Made by a program: the position numbers and the translations under genes. The notes beneath the pieces were generated by a model that searched no databases, was not told the origin of the DNA, and saw only the letters and a list, made by a program, of their open reading frames with translations. This document shows, piece after piece, positions 1 through 8,346 of a stretch of 64,000 bases of DNA. Source of the stretch: Erythrobacter aurantius (GTDB lineage: Bacteria; Pseudomonadota; Alphaproteobacteria; Sphingomonadales; Sphingomonadaceae); NCBI RefSeq assembly GCF_023823125.1, contig NZ_CP090949.1:868001-932000 (forward strand), read 5' to 3'. Position 1 is the first letter of the stretch, and each line of letters starts with the position of its first letter.

Positions 1-73
1 TTGCCTTCCTCCGCTCAGAGGCAATTAGTGTATTGAAGCTTGAGCGAACGCATTCGCAGCTATCGGGGTGTCT

Positions 74-685
74 ATGTCATACAAGCTAACATTTTTGACC
101 GCCTTTTTGCTGGGGCTCTGTCAAGTTTCAGCCGTCAAAGCAGAAACGAGATTGGACCTGTCATTTCTAGAGCCAGACATTTCGATCGCCGCAGGGGAAG
201 GCCCATCTGAGCGAATCTTCACGGCAACGTCAAAAGACGGAGAAATCATTTGGTCAATTAGAATGAAAATGAATGGTAGCGGCGGCTTTGTATTTCCTAG
301 TGACCCAATCGAGTTCTCAAGATCGTTGTGGGTGGGCCTCAGCGCCGATACTCAAAGGAATTTCCTTAGTTCGTATGGTTTGCGGATAGAGCAATCTCCA
401 AACAAGGAGCGCACGACGAGATCAGACCTTCTGGGCTTTGTCGGATTTCTAAGACGCTCAGTGCTTGAAAGCAATTTGTCAGAAGATCAAATTGCGGTTC
501 TGGAGTGCGTGACGGACGGATGGCGTTTGCCCGATGCGGCCCTTTTGGTTGGTGCTCAATCAACGGAAGTTGATGAGAACGAGTTAGTTCGAGGTCGCGA
601 CTATCCAGAAGAGTTTAACGAGAGAATGAGTTTGGTTCTAGCTCATCAGGTCACTTATCTCTGCATCGATCAGCACTCGGGCTAA
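74..685 (+). CDS. Hypothetical exported protein, 203 aa
   Basis: An unrecognised protein. The N-terminus has a lysine, a hydrophobic stretch (LTFLTAFLLGL) and a likely signal peptidase site near residue 24 (VSAVKA), so periplasmic or secreted location is inferred. The mature part is mostly polar and has two cysteines late in the chain, in ECVTDGW and YLCIDQ. ATG at 74 is chosen over an in-frame GTG at 68 because a GGGG stretch sits at Shine-Dalgarno distance before it. It lies outside the duplicated block, next to an IS6 relic, and probably belongs to whatever was disrupted there. No function is assigned. Confidence 0.55.
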   Translation: MSYKLTFLTAFLLGLCQVSAVKAETRLDLSFLEPDISIAAGEGPSERIFTATSKDGEIIWSIRMKMNGSGGFVFPSDPIEFSRSLWVGLSADTQRNFLSSYGLRIEQSPNKERTTRSDLLGFVGFLRRSVLESNLSEDQIAVLECVTDGWRLPDAALLVGAQSTEVDENELVRGRDYPEEFNERMSLVLAHQVTYLCIDQHSG

Positions 686-788
686 CTGAGAAAATGTTCG
701 ATCTGTCCAATCGAGGGCCAGTGTCCGGTCTCGAAACAAAGCATGAGGCATTGTCACATTGACTCATACCGCCAAGAGATGTGCCAGG

Positions 789-1055
789 ATGGTGTCGATA
801 CAGCCAGTCTCATTTGATCGCCTTCGGTTTCCGCCAGAAGTTATACGCCACGCTGTATGGCTCTATGCAAGGTTCACCTTGAGCTACCGCGATGTCGAGG
901 ATTTGCTCGCCGAGCGCGGACTTGATGTTTCTCATGAAACCGTGCGGCGATGGTACTTGAAATTCAGCCCGCTCATTGCTCGTAACCTGCGAGGCGCCAG
1001 GCGAACGCCTAACCTCAAGGCTCCACCAGCGCTAAAGCGATGTCGGACATTATAA
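789..1055 (+). pseudogene. IS6-family transposase, N-terminal remnant
   Basis: The first ~75 residues match the start of IS6/IS26-type transposases: a helix-turn-helix region with FPPEVIRHAVWLYARF, SYRDVEDLLAERGLDVSHET and VRRWYLKFSPLIARNL. Homology ends near 1013, before the DDE catalytic core, and the frame then runs into unrelated sequence to a stop. The ATG at 789 fits the family start better than the upstream in-frame codon at 759. It is a dead fragment that marks the left edge of the rearranged T4SS block. Confidence 0.8.
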
Positions 1056-1175
1056 GCGCCACTTCGCCGAATAGGCAATCCTTGATCCAACGCACCGCGC
1101 TTGCGTTCATCGACCCGTCAAGTGCATCCAACAGGCTTTGCCCCGGTGTCAGGCGCATCTCCGCATCCCTCCGTG

Positions 1176-1490
1176 CTATCCCGCCACCAACACTCGGCTC
1201 ACCCGCCGCTTTCCGCTTCTTCGCTCCAACTGCACAAATGCATTCACGCTCTCACGTACATAGTGCCGAATATCCTCGCGGCTGAGCTTCGACCCAGCCT
1301 GCAGCACCAGCAATGACAGCTGCTCGATCGCCCGCTGCGGGGTATCTGCATGGATCGTCGTCATCGAACCAGGATGTCCGCTGTTGACCGCACGCAAGAA
1401 GGTGAACGCCTCGACCCCGCGCAGCTCGCCCAGAATGATACGATCAGGCCGCATGCGCAGCGCGGCGATCAGCAGGTCCTCGGCGGTCAC
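1176..1490 (-). pseudogene. virB11: virB11 3' fragment
   Basis: The 104 codons match the last third of the VirB11 ATPase at 8347-9324, including the RPDRIILGELRG and TGHPGSMTTIHAD-type segments (here NSGHPGSMTTIHAD), down to the same C-terminus. The Walker A half is missing. It starts at a GTG that overlaps the stop of the minus-strand virB2 gene, so homology begins abruptly at 1490. In the intact operons virB11 precedes a virB2-like gene. Here the fragment lies behind one, on the opposite strand, so it is a leftover of a rearrangement and not a working gene. Confidence 0.85.
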
Positions 1491-1855
1491 TCCCGCCGAA
1501 GCGAGGCCCCTGCATAAGGGTCATGATCAGCCGGAGGCAGCGGATCGCGCGGCGATGCTGCTTGCGCAGGCAGTCGCGGCGGCTGCACCGGCGCGGCCCC
1601 GGACCCGCCGCCGCCAGCCACAAACCCAGCAGCTATCACCGGCGCACCCAGCAGCACGGCGCATCCCAGCACCACCCGCAGCCCATCGCGCACCGGCAAA
1701 CGCCCGCCCAGCATCATCACCCCGATCAACGCCACCGCAATCACGCACAGCGCCAGCGCGACCTCGCCCATCAGCAGCCCTTCAATCCAGCGCACAGCAT
1801 CTGTGGTGGCACTTCCATCAGGTTCAAGCAGCGTTGACTGGATTGAGATTGCCAT
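1487..1855 (-). CDS. virB2: VirB2/TrbC-like pilin, copy A, divergent
   Basis: A 122-residue small membrane protein of the TrbC/VirB2 type, the pilus subunit of type IV secretion. Two hydrophobic helices are visible: GEVALALCVIAVALIGVMML at about 31-50 and a second (VVLGCAVLLGAPVIAAGFVA) at about 61-80. A proline-rich hydrophilic tail ends in DPYAGASLRRE. It lies head to head with virB3, with a 112-bp gap to that TTG start. A related gene follows virB11 at 9343, so each T4SS copy has two VirB2-like genes on opposite strands. Family membership is inferred from topology and context. Confidence 0.7.
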   Translation of the reverse strand: MAISIQSTLLEPDGSATTDAVRWIEGLLMGEVALALCVIAVALIGVMMLGGRLPVRDGLRVVLGCAVLLGAPVIAAGFVAGGGGSGAAPVQPPRLPAQAASPRDPLPPADHDPYAGASLRRE

Positions 1856-1967
1856 GCGTAACCGCTTCCCTGCGTTTTCGGATCGGCTTTGAGTGTTCCT
1901 ACCCTTCTCTCTTGCTTTTTTCCAATGATAATCCAGAGTTGCAGGCTAGGGCTTCGCGAGATTCGAT
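1856..1967. promoter_or_regulatory. Divergent virB2 / virB3 intergenic region
   Basis: This 112-bp gap separates the divergent starts of virB2 (minus) and virB3 (plus), so promoters for both directions are expected in it. It is almost unchanged in copy B (36434-36545). I could not identify a convincing -35/-10 pair. Confidence 0.35.
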
Positions 1968-2255
1968 TTGTCTGAAGAATTGAAACGGGACACATTATTT
2001 GTGGCGCTGACGCGGCCGCAGATGTTTGCCGGTGTCACTCTTACGTTCTTCGTGATCAATGCGATCCTTTCGCTTGAGCTGTTCCTGATCTTTGGTGCGT
2101 GGTGGGTGCTGCTGATTGCACTGGGAGTTCACGCGATCGGGATGATCGCCTGCCTTCATGAGCCGCGCATCTTCGATCTCTGGCTGACGCGGGTGCGCAA
2201 CTGCCCGCGGGTGAAGAACCACAGGATCTGGAATTGCAATTCCTACCGCCCCTGA
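1968..2255 (+). CDS. virB3: VirB3 inner-membrane protein, copy A
   Basis: A 95-residue VirB3/TrbD-like protein. It begins with the family-typical LFVALTRPQMFAGV and has two adjacent membrane helices (VTLTFFVINAILSLELFLIF, then WWVLLIALGVHAIGMIACL), followed by EPRIFDLWLTR. VirB3 works with the VirB4 ATPase at the inner membrane in pilus assembly. The start is TTG. The 3' end overlaps the virB4 start by 22 bases, which implies translational coupling. Confidence 0.88.
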   Translation: MSEELKRDTLFVALTRPQMFAGVTLTFFVINAILSLELFLIFGAWWVLLIALGVHAIGMIACLHEPRIFDLWLTRVRNCPRVKNHRIWNCNSYRP

Positions 2256-3967
2256 CGCGTGATCCCAAGGTGATCGCCAATGAAGCGCCTGCTGGCGTTC
2301 ACCTGCCCTATGCACGGCACATCGATGAGGTGACGGTGCAGACCCGCGACGGGCTGTTGATGCAGACGATCCGGCTTGGCGGCCTGCTGTTCGAGACCGC
2401 GGATACGGGCGAGCTCAATTACCGTTCGACGCTTCGCGATGCGATGCTGCGCTCCTTGGGTTCCTCGCGTTTTGCGATCTACCATCATGTCGTCCGCAGG
2501 CGAGCTGATGCTGCGCTTTCTCCGGTTACCGCTGATGACTTCTCGGCAAGGCTGGATGAGCGCTGGCAGGCGAAGCTTGAAGGCAGGCAGCTGTTCGTCA
2601 ACGAGCTGTTCGTGACCATAATCCGCAGGCCGCTGCAGGGCAGGATCGGCATGGCCGATCGGCTGCGTGGCTGGTTTGCGAATACCTCAAGGCGCAACGC
2701 CAGTCTGATCGCTGCCGAGAAGCACGCGCTGGACCGTGCAAGGGAGGCTCTGGTCGCATCGCTTGGCGCCTATGACCCGCGCGTCCTCAGCCTCTATGAT
2801 GCGCCAGGCGGCAGACGCTCGGAACCGCTCGAGTTCCTCTCCTGCCTGTTCAACGCCGACATGCGTCCCGTGGCGCTTCCGCATGGTGATCTGGGTCATT
2901 TCATACCGGCGCGGCGGGTGAGCTTTGGTCAGGACTGTGTCGAGCTGGGGCCGACAGGCGACCTGCCGCGCCGGTTCGTCGCATTGGTATCGGTCAAGGA
3001 CTATCCGGGGGCTACCTTTCCCGGGATGTTCGACGAGCTCTACCGCCTGCCCTTCGAGCTCCATGTCACCCAGAGCTTCGCCTTCGTCGAGCGGGCAGCG
3101 GCGCTGGGCCGAATGAACCTTGCGCTGCGGCGGATGCAGGCGGTCGAGGACGAGGCGATCTCGCTGCGCGGAGAACTCGCCGAGGCGAAGGATGAAGTGG
3201 CTGCCGGGCGCGCCGGGTTCGGCGAGCATCACACCACGATCGCGGTCCATGCCGATGATCTGGCACGGCTTGAGGGGCAGGTCGCCGAGGTGATCGCGCT
3301 GCTGGCCGATCTGGGGATCAATGCGGTGCGCGAGGACATCGCGCTCGAGCCCGCTTTCTGGGCGCAGTTTCCGGGTAACTTCCGTTATATCGGCCGGCGG
3401 GGGCTTGTCTCGACCACCAATTTTGCAGGGCTTGCGAGCCTGCACAACTTCCCGGTCGGACGCGCGCAGGGCAATCACTGGGGCGAGGCGGTTACCCTGT
3501 TCGAGACCACGGCTGCCGGGCCCTATTTCTTCAATTTCCATCAGAGTGATCTTGGCAACTTCACCGTCATCGGCCCTTCGGGTTCGGGCAAGACCGTGGT
3601 GCTCAATTTCCTGCTGGCGCAGGCTCGCCGCTTTGCCCCACGCATCATCTTCTTCGACAAGGACCGCGGCGCCGAACTCTTCATTCGCGCGATCGGCGGG
3701 CGATATGACCGTCTTGATCCCGGCGCTCCTTCCGGCCTCAACCCGCTCCAGCTCGAGGATACGCCTGCAAACCGCCAGTTCCTGATCGACTGGGTTGCGC
3801 TCCTGGCAGGAGGTGCAAGCACCGCCGAGCTTGATCAGGTTCGCGATGCGCTGGACACCAGCTTTGCCCAGCCCCGGCATCGCCGTCGCCTGCGCCATCT
3901 GGTCGAGCTGTTTCGCGGCTCGGCGCGGCCCGAGCCGGACGATCTCTATGCCCGCCTGCGGCCCTAG
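2234..3967 (+). CDS. virB4: VirB4 ATPase N-terminal two-thirds, ends at in-frame amber, copy A
   Basis: 577 codons of a VirB4/CagE-type ATPase, the motor for T4SS pilus assembly and transport. The Walker A motif GPSGSGKT lies at residues 447-454. A TAG at 3965-3967 ends the frame just after LYARLRP. The same frame then continues without a shift as WGEGERAWLFDNERD and on to the Walker B half. Reading through the TAG would give 791 residues, a normal VirB4 length, so one codon has become a stop, most simply TGG to TAG. As it stands the product lacks Walker B and should not hydrolyse ATP. The start is TTG and overlaps virB3. The same stop is present in copy B. Confidence 0.9.
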   Translation: MQFLPPLTRDPKVIANEAPAGVHLPYARHIDEVTVQTRDGLLMQTIRLGGLLFETADTGELNYRSTLRDAMLRSLGSSRFAIYHHVVRRRADAALSPVTADDFSARLDERWQAKLEGRQLFVNELFVTIIRRPLQGRIGMADRLRGWFANTSRRNASLIAAEKHALDRAREALVASLGAYDPRVLSLYDAPGGRRSEPLEFLSCLFNADMRPVALPHGDLGHFIPARRVSFGQDCVELGPTGDLPRRFVALVSVKDYPGATFPGMFDELYRLPFELHVTQSFAFVERAAALGRMNLALRRMQAVEDEAISLRGELAEAKDEVAAGRAGFGEHHTTIAVHADDLARLEGQVAEVIALLADLGINAVREDIALEPAFWAQFPGNFRYIGRRGLVSTTNFAGLASLHNFPVGRAQGNHWGEAVTLFETTAAGPYFFNFHQSDLGNFTVIGPSGSGKTVVLNFLLAQARRFAPRIIFFDKDRGAELFIRAIGGRYDRLDPGAPSGLNPLQLEDTPANRQFLIDWVALLAGGASTAELDQVRDALDTSFAQPRHRRRLRHLVELFRGSARPEPDDLYARLRP

Positions 3968-4048
3968 TGGGGTGAGGGCGAGCGCGCATGGCTGTTCGAC
4001 AATGAACGCGATCTCACCGATCCTGGTGCCGATACGGTCGGGTTCGAC

Positions 4049-4609
4049 ATGACCGCAATCCTCGATGATCCGGTGGCCCGCACCCCTGCCATGTTCTATT
4101 TCTTCCAGCGGGTCGAGGAGCGGCTCGACGGGTCCCCGTCGATCATCGTCATCGATGAGGGCTGGAAGGCGCTTGATGACGATGTCTTTGTGCGCCGCAT
4201 AAAGGACTGGGAGAAGACCATCCGCAAGAGGAACGGCGTGGTCGGCTTTGCGACCCAGAGCGCGTCCGATGCACTCGAGAGCAAGATTGCAAGCGCAATC
4301 ATCGAGCAGGCCGCCACCCAGATATTCATGATCAACCCCAGAGCGCGCGCCGAGGACTATATCAATGGCTTCGGGCTCAGCCGCCACGAGTTCGATCTCA
4401 TCCGCACGCTGCCTGACAGCTCGCACTGTTTCCTGATCAAGCATGGCCGCGACAGCGTGGTTGCGAGACTGGACCTGTCCGGTGAAAGCGAGCTGCTCAC
4501 CATTCTCTCGGGCCGCGAGAGCACGGTGCGGTTGTTTGACAGGCTGGTCACCCAGACCGGACCTGATCCTGCCAACTGGCTCCACCGCCTCATCGAGGAG
4601 GCGGCGTGA
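4049..4609 (+). CDS. virB4: VirB4 ATPase C-terminal part after the amber codon, copy A
   Basis: Continuation of the virB4 frame 27 codons after the TAG. From its first ATG it encodes 186 residues with the Walker B motif SIIVIDEGWKAL (residues 31-42), then the VVGFATQSASDAL and ATQIFMINPRA segments typical of the VirB4 C-terminal RecA-like lobe. No good ribosome-binding site precedes this ATG, so it is more likely part of a readthrough product or a pseudogene than a separately expressed gene. Its TGA overlaps the virB6 start. Confidence 0.85.
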   Translation: MTAILDDPVARTPAMFYFFQRVEERLDGSPSIIVIDEGWKALDDDVFVRRIKDWEKTIRKRNGVVGFATQSASDALESKIASAIIEQAATQIFMINPRARAEDYINGFGLSRHEFDLIRTLPDSSHCFLIKHGRDSVVARLDLSGESELLTILSGRESTVRLFDRLVTQTGPDPANWLHRLIEEAA

Positions 4610-5799
4610 TGGCGTGCCCGGCGATCATGACCGGTGAGCAGTTCCTGTCGCGCAGTCTCGCACATATCGACTGTCAGGCGCAGATCATCGGCAGCTATGG
4701 CTACCAGGCGCTGGGCGAGCCCGGGTCACCGGCCTCGCTGCTTGTTGCAGGCCTGCTGACCCTGTTCATCGCCTTCTTCGGCATAAGGCTGATGTTCGGC
4801 CCGGGACCGGGCCCGCGCGATGCGGTGTTTGATGTCATAAAGATCGGGATCGTGCTGACGCTCGCCTTTTCCTGGCCTGGTTTTCGCACGGTGGTCTATG
4901 ATACAACGCTCAAGGGGCCCGCTGAGATTGCGAACGCGATCCAGACAGGCAGCGGCAATGGAAGCTCTGCCGGCTTTGCCGAGCGGTTGCAGCAGGCTGA
5001 CAATGCGCTCGTCTCGCTCACTGCCATCGGTTCGGGACGCAATGCCGCAGCCCTGATCGAGGGTGAGGGTGCTGGCAGCAGCTTTCGTTCAGCAGCGATC
5101 GAGGATGACACAGGTTTCGGGACTGCGCGCGTGCTCTGGCTGTCCGGGATTATCGGCACGCTTGGCCTATTGAGGATCGGGGCAGGTCTGCTGCTCGCGC
5201 TTGCGCCCGTAGTGGCAGGCCTGTGGTTCTTTACCCAGTCGCGCGGCATCTTTGCTGGCTGGCTGAAGGGCCTTGTGTTCACCTTTGCAGGATCGATCGG
5301 GGCAACGATCGTGCTGGCGGTCGAGCTTGCGATCCTTGAACCCTTGCTGGCTGATGCACTGCAGGTGAGGGGCCTTGGCTATGCGGCCCCTGCTGCCCCC
5401 ACCGAACTGCTTGCGATCACGCTGGCCTTCACAATCGTGCAACTCGCCATGCTGTGGCTGATGGCCCGGATCGTCTTTTATCGCGGTTGGCTGACCTTGC
5501 CCGAGCTGCCTGCAGAGTGGCGGCCATGGAATACCGTTCAGCTACGCGAGGACTATCGGCAGCCGACAGTCGAGGCGCAGATCCTGCGTGCCGAACGGAT
5601 CAGCAGCGCCGTCGAGAGCAGCCTGCGCCGCGAGCGGCTGATCACCAGCGGAAGGATCACCCGCACCGGTGATACCGGCGGGGGCTCTGGCCAGCCCGGG
5701 GAGTCGGCACATTCATCCGGTCCGCGCCTTGGCAGTTCCTATCGCCGCGCAGGGCTCAGGGCCTCGCGCTCTGCCCGCATGCGGGAGAGCCGCTCATGA
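4609..5799 (+). CDS. virB6: VirB6 polytopic membrane channel protein, copy A
   Basis: A 396-residue TrbL/VirB6-type inner-membrane protein of the T4SS channel. Several hydrophobic segments are visible, such as LLVAGLLTLFIAFFGIRLMF, VLWLSGIIGTLGLLRIGAGL and a C-terminal pair around ELLAITLAFTIVQLAMLWLM. The N-terminal segment includes CQAQIIGSYGYQAL. The charged cytoplasmic tail is rich in Arg and Ser. ATG at 4609 overlaps the virB4 stop; an in-frame GTG lies directly upstream at 4606. The stop overlaps virB8 as ATGA. Confidence 0.85.
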   Translation: MACPAIMTGEQFLSRSLAHIDCQAQIIGSYGYQALGEPGSPASLLVAGLLTLFIAFFGIRLMFGPGPGPRDAVFDVIKIGIVLTLAFSWPGFRTVVYDTTLKGPAEIANAIQTGSGNGSSAGFAERLQQADNALVSLTAIGSGRNAAALIEGEGAGSSFRSAAIEDDTGFGTARVLWLSGIIGTLGLLRIGAGLLLALAPVVAGLWFFTQSRGIFAGWLKGLVFTFAGSIGATIVLAVELAILEPLLADALQVRGLGYAAPAAPTELLAITLAFTIVQLAMLWLMARIVFYRGWLTLPELPAEWRPWNTVQLREDYRQPTVEAQILRAERISSAVESSLRRERLITSGRITRTGDTGGGSGQPGESAHSSGPRLGSSYRRAGLRASRSARMRESRS

Positions 5800-6560
5800 A
5801 TGCCAAGCCCGATATCGATCTGGCTGATGCTTCTGACGATGATTTTCGCGATCTGCCGGTCGCCGCGAGCTGGGCGACAAGCGTGACAGAGGACCTCGAA
5901 CGCTCGAACCGGCGCGCATGGCTGGTTGCCATCATCGCCGCGATCATCGCGCTGCTGGAAGCGCTGGCGCTGGTGTTTCTCGTGCCGCTCAAAACCGTTG
6001 AACCCTACACGCTGCTGGTCGACCGCCAGACCGGCAATGTCGAGACGCTCGCACCGCTTGATGCGCAGGTTATTGCGCCCGATGCCGCGCTCACCCGTTC
6101 GCTGCTGGTCCAGTATGTGATCGCGCGTGAGAGTTTCACCATGGATACGCTGCAGGATGACTATCGCCGGGTCTCGTTGTGGTCCGATGGACCGACAGGC
6201 GAGCGCTACCGACGGGAGATGGATGCAGGCAGTCCTTCCTCGCCGCTTGCCTTCATGCCGCGCGGCGGCGTCATACGCACTGAGGTAAGGAGCGTCTCAG
6301 GCCTCGCTGAGGGGCGTTCGATGGTGCGTTTTACCACCGTTCAGATCGACAGGAACGGGCGCGCGCAGCCTGAGCAGTACTGGGTTGCGATCATCAGCTA
6401 CACCTTCTCGGGCGCTGCGATGAGCGAGGCTGACCGTTATGTGAACCCGCTGGGGTTCCAGGTGACCGGCTACCGCCGTGACGCCGAGACCCTGCCAGAG
6501 GAGGGGATCGTCAACGGTGTCAGGCTTCCCTCGCAGGACGAGGGTGGGGGGCAGCCATGA
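5796..6560 (+). CDS. virB8: VirB8 bitopic assembly protein, copy A
   Basis: 254 residues with VirB8 topology: a cytoplasmic N-terminus (~45 residues), one membrane helix (WLVAIIAAIIALLEALALVF), then a periplasmic domain with the family segments VEPYTLLVDRQTG and YVIARESF. VirB8 is a periplasmic scaffold that contacts VirB9 and VirB10. Start and stop overlap their neighbours as ATGA, so virB6-8-9-10 form one tightly coupled operon. Confidence 0.9.
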   Translation: MNAKPDIDLADASDDDFRDLPVAASWATSVTEDLERSNRRAWLVAIIAAIIALLEALALVFLVPLKTVEPYTLLVDRQTGNVETLAPLDAQVIAPDAALTRSLLVQYVIARESFTMDTLQDDYRRVSLWSDGPTGERYRREMDAGSPSSPLAFMPRGGVIRTEVRSVSGLAEGRSMVRFTTVQIDRNGRAQPEQYWVAIISYTFSGAAMSEADRYVNPLGFQVTGYRRDAETLPEEGIVNGVRLPSQDEGGGQP

Positions 6561-7261
6561 GAATGTGCGCGGTCCTGGGCCTTGCACTTGCATTCTCGTT
6601 GCCGGTCTCGGCGCAGGTGTTCCCGACCCCGGGTTCCGAGACCCCAAGGATCCAGAGCGTGCAATGGCAGGAAGGCGGGGCGATCGTGCTCACTGCCATG
6701 CCGCAGACCACGCTCACCGTCATGCTTGAACCGGGTGAGACCATCCGCCGCGCGACACTCAGCGGAAGCCGGGCATGGGATGTTGCGGTCTCGGCCGAGG
6801 CAGATAGCTTTCAGGTAACCCCCGAGGCAGGGGCCGCGCCAGCCAGCCTTCTCGTTGAAACCGGCAGGCGAACCTATGAGTTCAGCCTCGAGACCGGACA
6901 GGGTCTGATGGCAGCCTATCTTGTCCGCCTCGAATACGGCCCCTCGATCGTGGAGGCTGAGGAGAGCGAGGACGCCGAGGCTGTCACCGGGCTCGCCTGG
7001 TCCTACCGCCTGCGCGGAGACCGCGAGGTGAGACCCTTGTCGGTGCGCGACAATGGCGAGAAGACCGTGATCACCTATGCCCCGGGGCAGGCGCTGCCGG
7101 CGGTCTTCGCGATCGGTCCGACGGGAGATGAGGAGGTGGTTGATGGCTACATGCGCGGCGATACCTTCGTCATCGACCGGGTTCATGAGGAACTGGTGTT
7201 CCGGATCGACCGCGAGAAGGCTACTGCAAGGCGCGGCCGGCGCGAGGAGGGCGCACAATGA
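6557..7261 (+). CDS. virB9: VirB9 outer-membrane core complex protein, copy A
   Basis: 234 residues of the VirB9/CagX/TrbG family. The cleavable signal peptide is MRMCAVLGLALAFSLPVSAQ. The mature N-terminus carries DPRI-like sequence (ETPRIQSVQW), and the C-terminal part has TYAPGQALPAVFAI and DTFVIDRVHEELVFRI. VirB9 normally forms the outer-membrane core with VirB7 and VirB10; no virB7 lipoprotein gene is present. It overlaps virB8 and virB10 by four bases each. Confidence 0.9.
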   Translation: MRMCAVLGLALAFSLPVSAQVFPTPGSETPRIQSVQWQEGGAIVLTAMPQTTLTVMLEPGETIRRATLSGSRAWDVAVSAEADSFQVTPEAGAAPASLLVETGRRTYEFSLETGQGLMAAYLVRLEYGPSIVEAEESEDAEAVTGLAWSYRLRGDREVRPLSVRDNGEKTVITYAPGQALPAVFAIGPTGDEEVVDGYMRGDTFVIDRVHEELVFRIDREKATARRGRREEGAQ

Positions 7262-8337
7262 GCACGGACGCTGCCAGCAACAGCCTTGCCGGTGATATCC
7301 GCCCGGTCATTGCCACCGGAGCGCGTGGAGAGTGGGGCGTCTGGGTGTTTGGCATCGTGCTGCTTCTGGGTGGGTTCATGCTCTACAGCGCACTGAGCGC
7401 ATCGGAAGAGAGTGCCGAGGTGCCGGCGGTGTTCGCGCCGCAGGATGATGGCCGCGCGCTCATTGCCTCGCCGCCCGCTCTGCGCATGCCGGAGCGCTTC
7501 AGCAATACCTCAGGCGCCGATGAGGAATCCGAGCCACAGGCTCCCGCAGCTCCCGCGGCTGCACCCCAGCGGCTTGCGCCCGCGCTGCTTCAGCCGATAG
7601 CCCCGGCCTTTGCGCAGCTCCCTCCGGTACCCCGTCTCGCTGATCCGGCTTCGCGGCAACTGACGGCAGCGCCAGAGGACGCCGCGCCGCGGGTCGTGTT
7701 CGATGCCAGTGCCACTTCCGGTGCAAGAGCGCCTGCGGCTGCATCGGGCGCAGCGCGGGGCGAAAGCCCGGAGCGGGTGCTTGCCTCTCGCCTTGCCAAT
7801 CCCTCGCGCACCATCCCGCAGGGCACCGTCATCCAGGCCGTGCTTGAGACCGCGCTCGATTCCACGCGGGCAGGCGGCGTGCGCGCGCTGGTCCAGCGCG
7901 ATGTATCCAGCTTTGACGGGACGCGGGTGCTGATCCCGCGCGGAAGCCGTCTCTACGGTGAATATGAGGCCAACCTCCAGGCCGGGCAGAACCGCGCGCT
8001 GGTCCAGTGGACCCGGCTGATCCGCCCGGACGGAGTGACCATCGCGCTCGATTCCCCGTCCTCCGATCCGCTGGGCCGCGCCGGGATCCGCGGGCGGGTC
8101 GATACCAAGTTCCTGCAGCGCTTTGGCGGAGCCCTCCTGCAATCGGTGCTCGATATCGGGGTGGGCGTTGCCGTCAACGAGGCCAGCAACGGAGTGATCG
8201 TCGCGCTGCCCGGCAGCACCCAGAATGTGCAGGTGCGCCAGCCTGACGCCGTCCAGCCCACCCTCAAGGTCCGCCATGGCACCAGCGTCTCGGTATTTGT
8301 GGCACGCGATCTCGACTTCTCGAGTGTGGATCGTTGA
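7258..8337 (+). CDS. virB10: VirB10 core complex protein, copy A
   Basis: 359 residues of the VirB10/TrbI family, which spans both membranes and gates the channel. A membrane helix (WGVWVFGIVLLLGGFMLYSA) follows a ~25-residue cytoplasmic end. A Pro/Ala-rich linker comes next, then the conserved C-terminal domain with IPQGTVIQAVLETALDS, VLIPRGSRLYGEYE and DGVTIALDSPSSDPLGRAG. The C-terminus has VSVFVARDLDF. The start overlaps the virB9 stop. Confidence 0.92.
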   Translation: MSTDAASNSLAGDIRPVIATGARGEWGVWVFGIVLLLGGFMLYSALSASEESAEVPAVFAPQDDGRALIASPPALRMPERFSNTSGADEESEPQAPAAPAAAPQRLAPALLQPIAPAFAQLPPVPRLADPASRQLTAAPEDAAPRVVFDASATSGARAPAAASGAARGESPERVLASRLANPSRTIPQGTVIQAVLETALDSTRAGGVRALVQRDVSSFDGTRVLIPRGSRLYGEYEANLQAGQNRALVQWTRLIRPDGVTIALDSPSSDPLGRAGIRGRVDTKFLQRFGGALLQSVLDIGVGVAVNEASNGVIVALPGSTQNVQVRQPDAVQPTLKVRHGTSVSVFVARDLDFSSVDR

Positions 8338-8346
8338 GGTGATGCT

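Noticed and set aside
2687..4585. 632-codon open frame on the minus strand across virB4 (and its copy at 37265-39163)
   Set aside because: Antisense shadow of a high-GC coding sequence; no domain features, and virB4 motifs on the plus strand explain the region.
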